Translations under genes and position numbers: made by a program
Part shown: positions 1 to 7,534 of the stretch, one piece after another
Layout: each line of letters starts with the position of its first letter
How positions within the stretch are numbered: the first letter of the stretch is position 1
NCBI GenBank assembly: GCA_964291445.2
Contig: OZ219862.1
Coordinates: forward strand, 434,001-498,000
Source of the DNA: JAPOXR01 sp964291445
GTDB taxonomy: Bacteria; Pseudomonadota; Alphaproteobacteria; Rhodobacterales; Rhodobacteraceae
DNA length: 64,000 nucleotides
Reading direction: 5' to 3'
The notes under the pieces: model-generated
What the model saw: only the letters and a program-made list of their open reading frames with translations
Told to the model about the DNA's origin: nothing
The model's database searches: none

Positions 1-161
1 CAGGCTGGCGGCGCGTTCGGTCAGCACATATTGCAGACGCGTCGCCATCGGTTCTCCTCGACCTGCTTCAGTGTCGACTGGCGGACATGGACGAGTGCCT
101 TGCGGCCCAGATGACGCGGGGAGACCTTCGGCGCCTCAGCCAGAATCGCCCGGGCTGTCAT
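1..161 (-). pseudogene. serine recombinase, N-terminal fragment with frameshift (runs off window)
   Basis: On the minus strand a frame starts at ATG 161 and encodes the resolvase-type N-terminus KALVHVRQSTLKQVEEN. Its Ser (VRQS) is the expected catalytic nucleophile of the YxRxS motif of large serine recombinases. This frame stops at 21-23. The family's next conserved block (xTRLQYxLxERA) continues in a different frame from 48 down to 1 as MATRLQYVLTERAASL, preceded by a GAGGAG site. The two parts join if one base is missing near 48-50, so I read this as a single recombinase gene broken by a 1-nt deletion. The alternative is a sequencing error. The catalytic core and DNA-binding part lie outside the window. 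The family assignment rests on recognising the motif, without any search. Confidence 0.6.
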
Positions 162-297
162 CGCTGCGCTCCGCAGGTACCGGCAGGCGCTCGGCGAGCG
201 CCTGGGCCAGGATCCGGGTAATCCGACGCTCGTTCTCCGCCGGAAGCGCGTCCCAGCTCATCGCCCGATCTTCCCTGTCCTGGTTTTCGGCTCTCAT
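136..297 (-). CDS. small protein upstream of serine recombinase (hypothetical)
   Basis: A 53-residue frame from ATG 297 to TGA 136 overlaps the recombinase start at 161 by 26 nt. The core MSWDALPAENERRITRIL and AQALAERL looks like an amphipathic helical protein. Small helical frames of the type 'W-x-x-L-P-x-x-x-R' are, to my recollection, common immediately 5' of serine recombinases of this kind, but I do not know a function. The overlap suggests translational coupling with the recombinase. An internal ATG (MSWDAL, 13th codon) could be the true start. It is too short for firm assignment. Confidence 0.4.
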   Translation of the reverse strand: MRAENQDREDRAMSWDALPAENERRITRILAQALAERLPVPAERSDDSPGDSG

Positions 298-568
298 GCC
301 ATCTGACCAGATTCAGCGGCACCTGCACCGGCAGAACGACAGGATCCTCACCTGCCGTCAATTCTCTTGGTGTATTTGTTTCAAATTATCGAGCGGGCAT
401 TCCGCATGGCCAAGTCAGACCTCGCGATCCGCCCAGTCCATGTCTATCCGGCCAATCACGTGCGCGCATGTGTTTCGGGCAAGCCGTGATTGCCCATCCT
501 GCCTGCATTTGAGGGCCATCACTCCCGGCCTGACCGCCGCCCGCGGCGGCGCCCGGCCCTGACCGGCC
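298..568. other. gap between recombinase remnant and IS66/DUF4338 unit
   Basis: No convincing gene on either strand. It contains a 6-bp GC hairpin, CCGCCG/CGGCGG at 534-549, just beyond the stop of the DUF4338 gene. This could act as a weak terminator for the insertion-sequence transcript, although no T-run follows. The downstream end of the IS66-type element should lie here, but I could not identify its terminal inverted repeat by eye. Confidence 0.35.
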
Positions 569-1462
569 TCAACCGTTCAACACCCGCTTCCAGTCCTTCC
601 GGAGCGGACACAGCCAGATATCCTTCCTCGGCTTGCCATACGTCCACTCCCGGTCATACTTGCCCCGCCCCTGCGTGGTGCCGACATGCACCCATCCGGC
701 GGCCTTGTAGACCGCCCCGGTGAAGCGCGGGGTCTCGACGAAACTCTCCATCAGTACCGGGCTCACACTGTAGTGCTGCTGCCAGTCCGCCACCAGCTGC
801 CTCCGCGCCAGCGCCAGGATGTGCGAGGCCAGGTTCGGTATCCGCACCCAGGGCATGATCAGGAACCTGGCATTGTTCACCACCAGGTGCAGGTTGCGCT
901 GCCGGGCCCCGGCATCCCAGCCGATCCAGGCATCGCGCGGCGCCGTCTTCCACGCCGCCGCCGAGAAGCCGAGCATGGCCAGCGGCCGGCCCTGGCAATC
1001 CTCCACCGCGTAGCGCAGCTGGCCGCCCACCAGCGGCGTGTAGCCCAGATAATGCCAGCGGGCGATGAATTCGTTCCAGCGCCGGGAGGCGCGGGCCCCG
1101 GCGCCGGTGATCATCAGCAGACGCAGCGGCTGCACCGCCGCCAGCGTCTCCGGCACCGGCGCCAGCGGCTCCTCGGTATCGGGGCCGAACTCGATCCTCT
1201 TCAGCTGGCGCGCCGCCCGGCGCGGCTCGGGCAGACAGATCAGCCCGTCACGGTGCATGTCCAGCATGGTGAGCCGGGCCATCATCGCCCGTATCCGGCC
1301 ATCGGGCCCGGTCCAGCCGACAGCGTGGCAGAAGCGCCGGGCCAGCCCGGCGCGGGTCTCCTGCGGATTGTCGGATATCAGCTGCCGCATCAGCGCCATC
1401 TCGGCGGTGGTGAAGTCGCGCCCGTGATAGCGGCACTCCACGGGGTCGCTGTCGCCGCTCAC
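569..1462 (-). CDS. DruA-like DUF4338 protein carried by an IS66-type element
   Basis: A 297-residue protein from GTG 1462. The GTG overlaps the TGA of the transposase gene (GTGA, 1459-1462), so the two are translationally coupled. An ATG at 1513 would overlap the transposase by 55 nt and is less likely. Recognisable DUF4338 blocks in order are WHYLGYTPLVGGQLRY, GFSAAAWKTAPRDAWIGW, NARFLIMPWVRIPNLASHIL and a C-terminal VHVGTTQGRGKYDR. DUF4338 is the family of DruA, a component of Druantia anti-phage systems. Relatives also occur as passengers of IS66-like transposons, which is the arrangement here. No DruE helicase or other Druantia gene is nearby, so I infer a transposition-linked role over a working Druantia system. 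Its biochemical activity is unknown to me. Confidence 0.85.
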   Translation of the reverse strand: MSGDSDPVECRYHGRDFTTAEMALMRQLISDNPQETRAGLARRFCHAVGWTGPDGRIRAMMARLTMLDMHRDGLICLPEPRRAARQLKRIEFGPDTEEPLAPVPETLAAVQPLRLLMITGAGARASRRWNEFIARWHYLGYTPLVGGQLRYAVEDCQGRPLAMLGFSAAAWKTAPRDAWIGWDAGARQRNLHLVVNNARFLIMPWVRIPNLASHILALARRQLVADWQQHYSVSPVLMESFVETPRFTGAVYKAAGWVHVGTTQGRGKYDREWTYGKPRKDIWLCPLRKDWKRVLNG

Positions 1463-3342
1463 CCTGCCGCCAGCGCCCGGCGCCGATCTGGATCCATGGA
1501 CCAGGGCAGCCATGGCGACAGATCATCCGGCGGTGCCCCGCCATTCATGGCACAGGCCGCCAGCCAGTCATCCAGCCATGAGCGGATGCAGATGCCGTTC
1601 ATGCGCAGGGTGCCGAAGATGCCGTACATGGTGGCCGAGAAGGCGGCTCCTTCCAGGCTGTCCGAGCCGAAGGACAGCTTGCGGCCGATCACCGCCCGGC
1701 GCTGCAACCGCTCGATCAAATTGTTGTCCATGGGCACCTCCGGGCGGCCAAGAAACACCGAGAGCCCCTGGCGGTGGCGAATGAGCGAGGCCAGCGGTTT
1801 GGCGCGCCGGTCCGAGCCGGCAGGTCCCGCAAGCTCCTTCTGCGCGAGGGCATTGAGCCGCGCCAGCGCCCGCTCCAGCTGGCGCTGGACAATGACGAAT
1901 TTGCGTGACTGCGCATCCATTGCCGCCTCCCGGTCCCAGTGTTTGAGCCGAACCTCGTTCAGGTGATAGATCCGCCCGATCCGCACCAGCCACCGGTCGC
2001 GCCACGTGTCCAGCCCGGCATTGCCGGCGGCAGCCTTGATGAAGTGGCGGCGCAGATGCGCCCAGCACCAGGCCAGTATGAGGAGATCCTCCAGCTCCCG
2101 CACCAGCTTCTTGTAGGCCGAGTAGGCGTCGCAGACCAGTATCGTTCCGGGGCGGATGCCGGCAAATATCCTGGCCGCGGCCTTGGCGCTGCGCCTGGCG
2201 TCCACGCGGAACCAGACCGCATCCCGGCTGGCGGCGCTCCAGAGCCAGGATCGGGAGGTGCCGCGGATGGCATCGAGGGCGGATACCCGCCAGCCGGTCT
2301 CGTCGCCATGCAGCATCTCCTCCGCCAGCAGGTGGTCATGTATGGCCTGCGAGATCGGCTCGAACAATGGGACCAGCCTCGGCGTGGCATCGGCCAGGGT
2401 TCCGGCCGAGACCGCCAGCCCCTGATCGGTCATCCATTCTGCCACCCGCCTGAGCGGCCGGCAGCAGCCGAAGCGCTCGTAGAGATAGAGTGACCAGACG
2501 CTGACACCGTAGGGGGTATTGGCAAAGAGCCGGGCCGGCGGCGGTGCCGCAACCTCCTGTGGCGAGGAGGGGCACTCGCAGCCCCGCCGCCAGCGATTTC
2601 GGTGGATGAGACGGGTATGGGCCTTGACATGGATCTCGATGATCCCGGAGACATGGCTGCCATTCTTCACATAGGGCAGGCCGCAGCAGGAACAGCTCCG
2701 GTCCTGCGGCGGCGGATCGTGGCTCTCGGCCTGAAGCTCCAGTGCCGGGCGCTTCGTCCGACCGTGCCCGGGCTTGCCCTTCCGCTGGCCGCGTTTGCCG
2801 GCGGCGGTGCCCGTCTTCTTCTGCTTCTCGGATGTCTTGCCGAAGCGGGCCTTCGCATGGGTGGCCCGCGCCGAGCGCAGCTTCTCGCGCTCGGCCCTCA
2901 GTTCCTTTATCTCCTCTTCCTGCGCGGCAACCTTGTCCTTCAGCCGGGATATCCGCCGGCGCAGGATTGTCGCATGCCCCCTTCCGCCATCGATGCCGGC
3001 CTGCTTGAGCAGCGCCTCGAGATGCACCACCTTCTTTGCCAGAAGGCGCACATTCCTCGATGCCTGGCTGGCGCGTGTCTCCTTGAGTTCCTCCCGGGCG
3101 GCGGCGAGCTTGGCCCGATTGGTCTCGAAGGTGGCCCGCAGGGAGTTCAGCTTGTTGCGGGCCTCGGCCGATTCCCACTTGCGGCGCTCGGCATCGGCCC
3201 TTGCTTGCAGGAGTTCGGCCTCCAGCCCGGCGATCCTCGCCTCGGCCGCCTCGGCGCGTGCCTGCTCCCGGGCAAGACGGGATTCGAGATCCAGGACCGG
3301 AGGCAGGGCGGGGGGCCGAGAGATGACTTCGCATACCGACAT
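1459..3342 (-). CDS. tnpC: IS66-family transposase (TnpC-type) with long N-terminal coiled coil
   Basis: A 627-residue transposase. Residues about 20-165 are a long heptad-rich coiled coil, longer than in usual ~500-residue IS66 TnpC proteins. Next come a basic linker (RGQRKGKPGHGR, ~184-195) and a Cys-rich zinc-binding segment (C217, C219, C220, C255, C257). The DDE catalytic domain follows, with D347 in HGDETGW, D405 in ILVCDAYSAY and E544 in DNNLIERLQR. It ends with the IS66 C-terminal segment around MYGIFGTLRMNGI. No TnpA or TnpB gene accompanies it. The next gene in the transcript is a DUF4338/DruA-like protein joined by a 4-nt GTGA overlap. The frame is intact, so the element may still be active if its ends are present. 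Confidence 0.93.
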   Translation of the reverse strand: MSVCEVISRPPALPPVLDLESRLAREQARAEAAEARIAGLEAELLQARADAERRKWESAEARNKLNSLRATFETNRAKLAAAREELKETRASQASRNVRLLAKKVVHLEALLKQAGIDGGRGHATILRRRISRLKDKVAAQEEEIKELRAEREKLRSARATHAKARFGKTSEKQKKTGTAAGKRGQRKGKPGHGRTKRPALELQAESHDPPPQDRSCSCCGLPYVKNGSHVSGIIEIHVKAHTRLIHRNRWRRGCECPSSPQEVAAPPPARLFANTPYGVSVWSLYLYERFGCCRPLRRVAEWMTDQGLAVSAGTLADATPRLVPLFEPISQAIHDHLLAEEMLHGDETGWRVSALDAIRGTSRSWLWSAASRDAVWFRVDARRSAKAAARIFAGIRPGTILVCDAYSAYKKLVRELEDLLILAWCWAHLRRHFIKAAAGNAGLDTWRDRWLVRIGRIYHLNEVRLKHWDREAAMDAQSRKFVIVQRQLERALARLNALAQKELAGPAGSDRRAKPLASLIRHRQGLSVFLGRPEVPMDNNLIERLQRRAVIGRKLSFGSDSLEGAAFSATMYGIFGTLRMNGICIRSWLDDWLAACAMNGGAPPDDLSPWLPWSMDPDRRRALAAG

Positions 3343-3624
3343 GCGGCCGGACTAGCAGATGTCCTGAAATGTAGCCAGAGGAAAATGAATTGCCTGGATG
3401 GCGGGTCTTGAATGACGCCTGGCAAGGCGTCACGGCTTGCCCGAACGGTTACGCCAGCACGAGTCCAGGTTGATATCGGGTTAACCACCTGATATTGCGG
3501 GCACAACTTGCTATTTCAGCCATGACGTACCGCCTGACGTACGATTCTGCCCCCTGTTGAAATCGACCCGAAATCGTGCTTGCCGCAAAGTGCCGTCAGG
3601 AAAGAACAATCGGCCAGCTACCGT
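3343..3624. other. intergenic, upstream end of IS66-type element
   Basis: No gene seen. It holds a short direct repeat, TGACGTAC at 3522-3529 and again at 3534-3541, separated by 4 bp. This may be an operator half-site pair or part of an element end. The junction between the insertion sequence and the dpp block must fall here. I could not define a terminal inverted repeat or target duplication by eye. Confidence 0.35.
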
Positions 3625-4635
3625 TCAAATCTCTTCATGAATGGCCAGACAGCTGACCTGATGTCCAGATGGCAGGGACAACAGTCGCGGCGCCCGCAAC
3701 CGGCATACTTCCATCGCAATAGGGCATCTTGGGTGGAACCGGCAGCCTGAAGGGGGCAAAATTGGCGAGGGCAACTCTCCCTCGAGTGTGTGTTCCTCGG
3801 ACAAAGGTCTGTCCAGCGTGGGAACCTCCTTCAGCAGTGCCCGCGTATAGGGGTGCATCGGATTTGTCAGCAGGTCAGCGGTGGCGGCAAGTTCTACGAT
3901 CTGACCCAGATACATCACTGCAATTCGATCCGAGACATGTTCGACCACGCTGATGTCGTGGCTGATGAACAGATAGGACAGGTCCAAACTGTCCCTCAGA
4001 TCAAGAAACAGGTTTATGATCTGCGCCTGAACGGACACGTCCAAAGAGGCCACGGATTCGTCACAGACAACGACGTCCGGATTGACCGCCAGCGCCCGCG
4101 CTATGCAGATCCGTTGACGTTGCCCCCCGGAAAACTGATGCGGATAGCGGTCCAGCATATCTTCTTGAAGACCGACGCGCTCGAGCGCTTCGACCGCGAA
4201 GGCGCGTGCCTCGGACCTTGGGATCAGCTCGTGGGCAATGGGAGCCTCGGTGATCGCATCAACTATGCGCTGTCGTGGGTCCAGTGCGGCGGCGGGATCC
4301 TGAAAGATCATCTGTACGCCCAGACCCGTGCCGGTCTTCTCTTTAGTTTTGTCCGTCATGGGTTTGCCGTTGAACAAGACATCACCGGAATCGGGCGGCA
4401 GAATACCCGCCACAAGACGCCCCAGCGTGGATTTCCCACAGCCGGATTCGCCCACAAGCCCCAGCACTTCGCCTTGCTCTATCGTCAGATCAACACCATC
4501 CACGGCCTGCAACACATGGGCGGTCGATTTTGCCCCGCATGCGGTTGCGATCCGATCCGCCAGGTCTGGCTTCCTGCCAAAACTGCGTCGGACAGATTTG
4601 AGTTCAATCACACTCGGCAAGGGCAGCCCTAACAT
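3625..4635 (-). CDS. dppF: dipeptide/oligopeptide ABC transporter, second ATPase (DppF-type)
   Basis: ATP-binding subunit of the peptide/nickel importer class. It has Walker A GESGCGKST, signature FSGGQRQRICIARAL, Walker B VVVCDESVASLDVS, the H-loop FISHD, and a C-terminal oligopeptide-transporter extension with the Cys-rich CRFHPRCPIAMEVC segment. The start is uncertain. ATG 4635 (MLGLPLP) overlaps dppD by 32 nt, GTG 4611 would overlap by 8 nt, and ATG 4662 by 59 nt. It is the last gene of the five-gene operon SBP-permease-permease-ATPase-ATPase on the minus strand. With DppD it would form the ATPase pair that powers import. Confidence 0.93.
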   Translation of the reverse strand: MLGLPLPSVIELKSVRRSFGRKPDLADRIATACGAKSTAHVLQAVDGVDLTIEQGEVLGLVGESGCGKSTLGRLVAGILPPDSGDVLFNGKPMTDKTKEKTGTGLGVQMIFQDPAAALDPRQRIVDAITEAPIAHELIPRSEARAFAVEALERVGLQEDMLDRYPHQFSGGQRQRICIARALAVNPDVVVCDESVASLDVSVQAQIINLFLDLRDSLDLSYLFISHDISVVEHVSDRIAVMYLGQIVELAATADLLTNPMHPYTRALLKEVPTLDRPLSEEHTLEGELPSPILPPSGCRFHPRCPIAMEVCRLRAPRLLSLPSGHQVSCLAIHEEI

Positions 4636-5599
4636 GTAGTGGAAAGACGCAGCGAACGGCATGATCGGGTGATGTGAAGGACAGGTCCGGTAGCACTTCG
4701 CAGGCCTCGGTGGAGCGGGCGCAGCGCGGCGCGAAGGAGCAGCCTTTTGGCAGGTTCGAGGGTTGCGGAAGACCGCCGGGAATGGAGATCAGACGTTCTC
4801 CGCGAGGAGAGTTCGCCGGCATACTGGTCATCAACCCCGCAGTGTAGGGATGGGACGGTGATTTCAACATTTCCATCGTTGCCCCCTGTTCCACAATGCG
4901 GCCCGCGTACATCACGGCCACACGGTGGGCGATCTGAGCCACAACGCCCAGGTCGTGAGAGATCCAAATCAACGCCGAGCCCGAATTGCGGCAGAGCCGC
5001 CGCATATCACGCAGGATTTGCGATTGCACGGTGACGTCCAGCGCCGTCGTCGGTTCGTCCGCGATGATCAGGTCCGGCTCGTTCAGCAGCGCGATGGCGA
5101 TGACCACACGCTGCCGCATCCCGCCGGAAAACTGGTGTGGGTAGGCCTCCAACCGCTCATCGGGGCTGTTAATCCTAACGCGCACCATAGCCTCGCGAAC
5201 GATCTGCCGTGCGGCGCCGGAGGAGATGTCTCGATGGGCCCGGATGGCCTCAATCATCTGTGTGCCAACTCGCTGCACCGGGTTCAGGCTGGTGGTCGGA
5301 TCCTGGAAGATCATCGCGATCCTGTTGCCGCGAAGGCCTTGCCACTGCGTTTCGGAAAAAATGGTGACATCAATGCCATCGAAGGTAATACGTCCCGCTG
5401 TGACGCGGCCCGGTCTGTCTACCAACCCCATGATGGACAGCCCAAGAACAGTTTTGCCGGAGCCGGATTCCCCAACGATGCCGAGCACTTCGCCGCGCGC
5501 GACTTCAAGATCAACACCATTCACGGCCGCCAGTGGCCCGTCGGAGGTTGAAAATTCGGTCCTCAGCCCTTGAATGGACAAGAGGTTTGTCCGTGTCAT
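4604..5599 (-). CDS. dppD: dipeptide/oligopeptide ABC transporter, first ATPase (DppD-type)
   Basis: A 331-residue ATPase. It has Walker A GESGSGKTV, signature FSGGMRQRVVIAIALL, Walker B DLIIADEPTTALDVT, an H-loop in WISHDLGVV and the C-terminal oligopeptide-ABC extension (CSFAPRCARSTEACE). The start at 5599 overlaps the stop of the upstream permease in an ATGA arrangement, indicating translational coupling. Substrate cannot be deduced from the ATPases. The class includes importers of di- and oligopeptides, nickel, glutathione and opines. Confidence 0.94.
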   Translation of the reverse strand: MTRTNLLSIQGLRTEFSTSDGPLAAVNGVDLEVARGEVLGIVGESGSGKTVLGLSIMGLVDRPGRVTAGRITFDGIDVTIFSETQWQGLRGNRIAMIFQDPTTSLNPVQRVGTQMIEAIRAHRDISSGAARQIVREAMVRVRINSPDERLEAYPHQFSGGMRQRVVIAIALLNEPDLIIADEPTTALDVTVQSQILRDMRRLCRNSGSALIWISHDLGVVAQIAHRVAVMYAGRIVEQGATMEMLKSPSHPYTAGLMTSMPANSPRGERLISIPGGLPQPSNLPKGCSFAPRCARSTEACEVLPDLSFTSPDHAVRCVFPLHVRAALAECD

Positions 5600-6504
5600 T
5601 TCGAAAGCCTTGGATTAAAATTTGCGCGCAACTGGTCACCAAAGACGTTGATCGCAGCAACCGTCGCGAGCAGCATGACACCCGGAAAGAAGGTGATCCA
5701 ATAAGCACCCGACAGGATGTAGTCGAAGCCATTTGCAATCAGCGAGCCAAGCGATGGTTCGGTGATGGGCACGCCCACACCGAGAAAACTGAGCGTAGCT
5801 TCGATCGAGATGGAGTGCGCCGCTTGCAAGGTCGCCAACACGATCACCGGTGATACGCTGTTGGGCAGAAGGTGTCTCCAGATGATGCGGGCGTTGCTGA
5901 GCTCCAGGCAAATGGCCGCCTCGAAATACTCTTTGCGTCGTTCTACCATGGCGGCGGCACGTACCGTGCGCGCATATAGTGCCCATTGCACGATGGCGAG
6001 CGCAATGATGACCTTGTCAACGCCCTTGCCCAACAATGACAGCAATACGAGCGCGACCAGAATAGCCGGAAAGGACAGCTGAATATCGACAATCCGCATC
6101 AGGAACCCGTCAATCCGTCCGCCGTAGAAGGCGGCGGTCAGCCCAACCATTAGCCCGACGGTCAGTGCGATGAGGGCGCTGCTGATGGCCACGGTCAGGC
6201 TGGTGCGAAGCCCAAAGATGATGGCGCTCAGAACATCGCGACCTGCCCCATCTGTGCCCAGCCAGGCGATCGTTCCGTCTAACATCTCTTCGCCAGGCGC
6301 AAGCCGTCCGTCCAGCACACTGACGGTCGCCAGATCATAAGGGTCGGTGGGCGCGATGAAGGGGGCGAAAGTCGCCGAGGCGACAATTAGAAAAAGCAGA
6401 ATACCCGAGATCAGCGTCGTGGGGCGCGACAAATCTGACCGCACCAACTTAGAAAACAATCCGGTTTCCGGTCTTGTGGCGGATACGGCCGTCGTATCGC
6501 TCAT
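5596..6504 (-). CDS. dppC: dipeptide/oligopeptide ABC transporter permease (DppC-type)
   Basis: A 302-residue inner-membrane permease. It has an N-terminal OppC-like segment (first helix around TLISGILLFLIVASATFAPF), about six membrane helices, and the binding-protein-dependent transport signature with the EAA loop (YFEAAICLELSNARIIWRHL) that contacts the ATPases. ATGA overlaps join it to the DppB-type gene upstream and to the DppD-type gene downstream, so translation of the three is tightly coupled. Confidence 0.94.
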   Translation of the reverse strand: MSDTTAVSATRPETGLFSKLVRSDLSRPTTLISGILLFLIVASATFAPFIAPTDPYDLATVSVLDGRLAPGEEMLDGTIAWLGTDGAGRDVLSAIIFGLRTSLTVAISSALIALTVGLMVGLTAAFYGGRIDGFLMRIVDIQLSFPAILVALVLLSLLGKGVDKVIIALAIVQWALYARTVRAAAMVERRKEYFEAAICLELSNARIIWRHLLPNSVSPVIVLATLQAAHSISIEATLSFLGVGVPITEPSLGSLIANGFDYILSGAYWITFFPGVMLLATVAAINVFGDQLRANFNPRLSK

Positions 6505-7478
6505 GTCTCGTCACCTTGCAGGCGCACGCGTGGATCAAGTACCGCGTATATGATGTCCACGACCAGATTGAGAACCAAGAACAAGGCCACTACGAATAGC
6601 AGGTAGGCCACCACAATGGGGCGGTCGAGATTGATAATGGCGTCAATGACAAGTTTGCCCAGACCAGGCCAGGCAAAGATAGATTCCGTTACCGTTGCAA
6701 AGGCAATCAGAGTACCAAATTCGATCCCCAACACGGTGACGATCGGAATGAGGATATTGGGCATCAAATGAGCGATTACAATGCGTCTTGACGACAGCCC
6801 TTTGGCGCGGGCGAACCTAATGAAATCAAGCGCCATGACCTCGACCGTTCCAGCGCGCGCAAGTCGGATGACCATGGCGATCTTGAAAAGTGCCAGATTG
6901 GTGGCGGGCAAGATGAGATGGCGCAAACCATCGAACGTAAAGGCACTACTCTCGATGCCAAGGAAACGCGCGGTCTCGCCCCGGCCTGACACCGGCAGCC
7001 AACCGAGCAAGACCGAAAAGACAATGATCATCATCAGGCCCAACCAGAAGGTCGGGATCGAAATTCCGAGCACTGAGCCGCTCATGATGATGCGTGCGCC
7101 CCATCCATCAGGGCGCAAGCCCGCGTAGACCCCCAGGGGCAGGCCCACTGTCACGGATATAATCAGTGCGCTCGTAGCAAGTTCAAGTGTGGCCGGAAAA
7201 CGCTCGGCCATAAGCGCAAGTGCCGGTCGTCCGAAGATAAAGGATTTGCCCAGATCCCCCGACATCGCACCCACCAGGAACTTCCAATATTGCACATGGA
7301 CTGGCTGATCGAGCCCGAAGTCCCGGCGCACACGTTCAATTTCCTCGGGCAGGCTTTCCGGATTGACGAGCATGTCGACGGGATCACCCACCAGATTGAC
7401 CATGGAGAACACCATCAACGACATGATGAACAGGACGACCACGCTTTGCATGACCCGTCTCAGGACAAAGGCTAGCAT
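6501..7478 (-). CDS. dppB: dipeptide/oligopeptide ABC transporter permease (DppB-type)
   Basis: A 325-residue permease starting MLAFVLRRVMQSVVVLFIMS, the usual DppB N-terminal membrane anchor. It has a periplasmic loop rich in the family pattern (DPVDMLVNPESLPEEIERVR...FGLD), further helices and an EAA loop (DFIRFARAKGLSSRRIVIAH). It pairs with the DppC-type permease to form the channel. A 56-nt gap separates it from the upstream binding-protein gene, room for an RNA-processing or stem-loop site as is common after ABC binding-protein genes, although I see no strong hairpin. Confidence 0.94.
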   Translation of the reverse strand: MLAFVLRRVMQSVVVLFIMSLMVFSMVNLVGDPVDMLVNPESLPEEIERVRRDFGLDQPVHVQYWKFLVGAMSGDLGKSFIFGRPALALMAERFPATLELATSALIISVTVGLPLGVYAGLRPDGWGARIIMSGSVLGISIPTFWLGLMMIIVFSVLLGWLPVSGRGETARFLGIESSAFTFDGLRHLILPATNLALFKIAMVIRLARAGTVEVMALDFIRFARAKGLSSRRIVIAHLMPNILIPIVTVLGIEFGTLIAFATVTESIFAWPGLGKLVIDAIINLDRPIVVAYLLFVVALFLVLNLVVDIIYAVLDPRVRLQGDET

Positions 7479-7534
7479 CGGGGGTTCCCTTCGCAGTTTG
7501 GCCCGCCGCGGACATGCGGCGGGCCAAACTCAAT

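Noticed and set aside
71..562. 163-codon plus-strand frame at the left edge
   Set aside because: Ser/Arg-rich shadow; the minus strand carries the serine recombinase motif in this stretch.
686..1966. 426-codon plus-strand frame opposite the DUF4338 and transposase genes
   Set aside because: Arg/Pro/His-rich translation with no motif, antisense to two clearly recognised proteins: a high-GC shadow frame.
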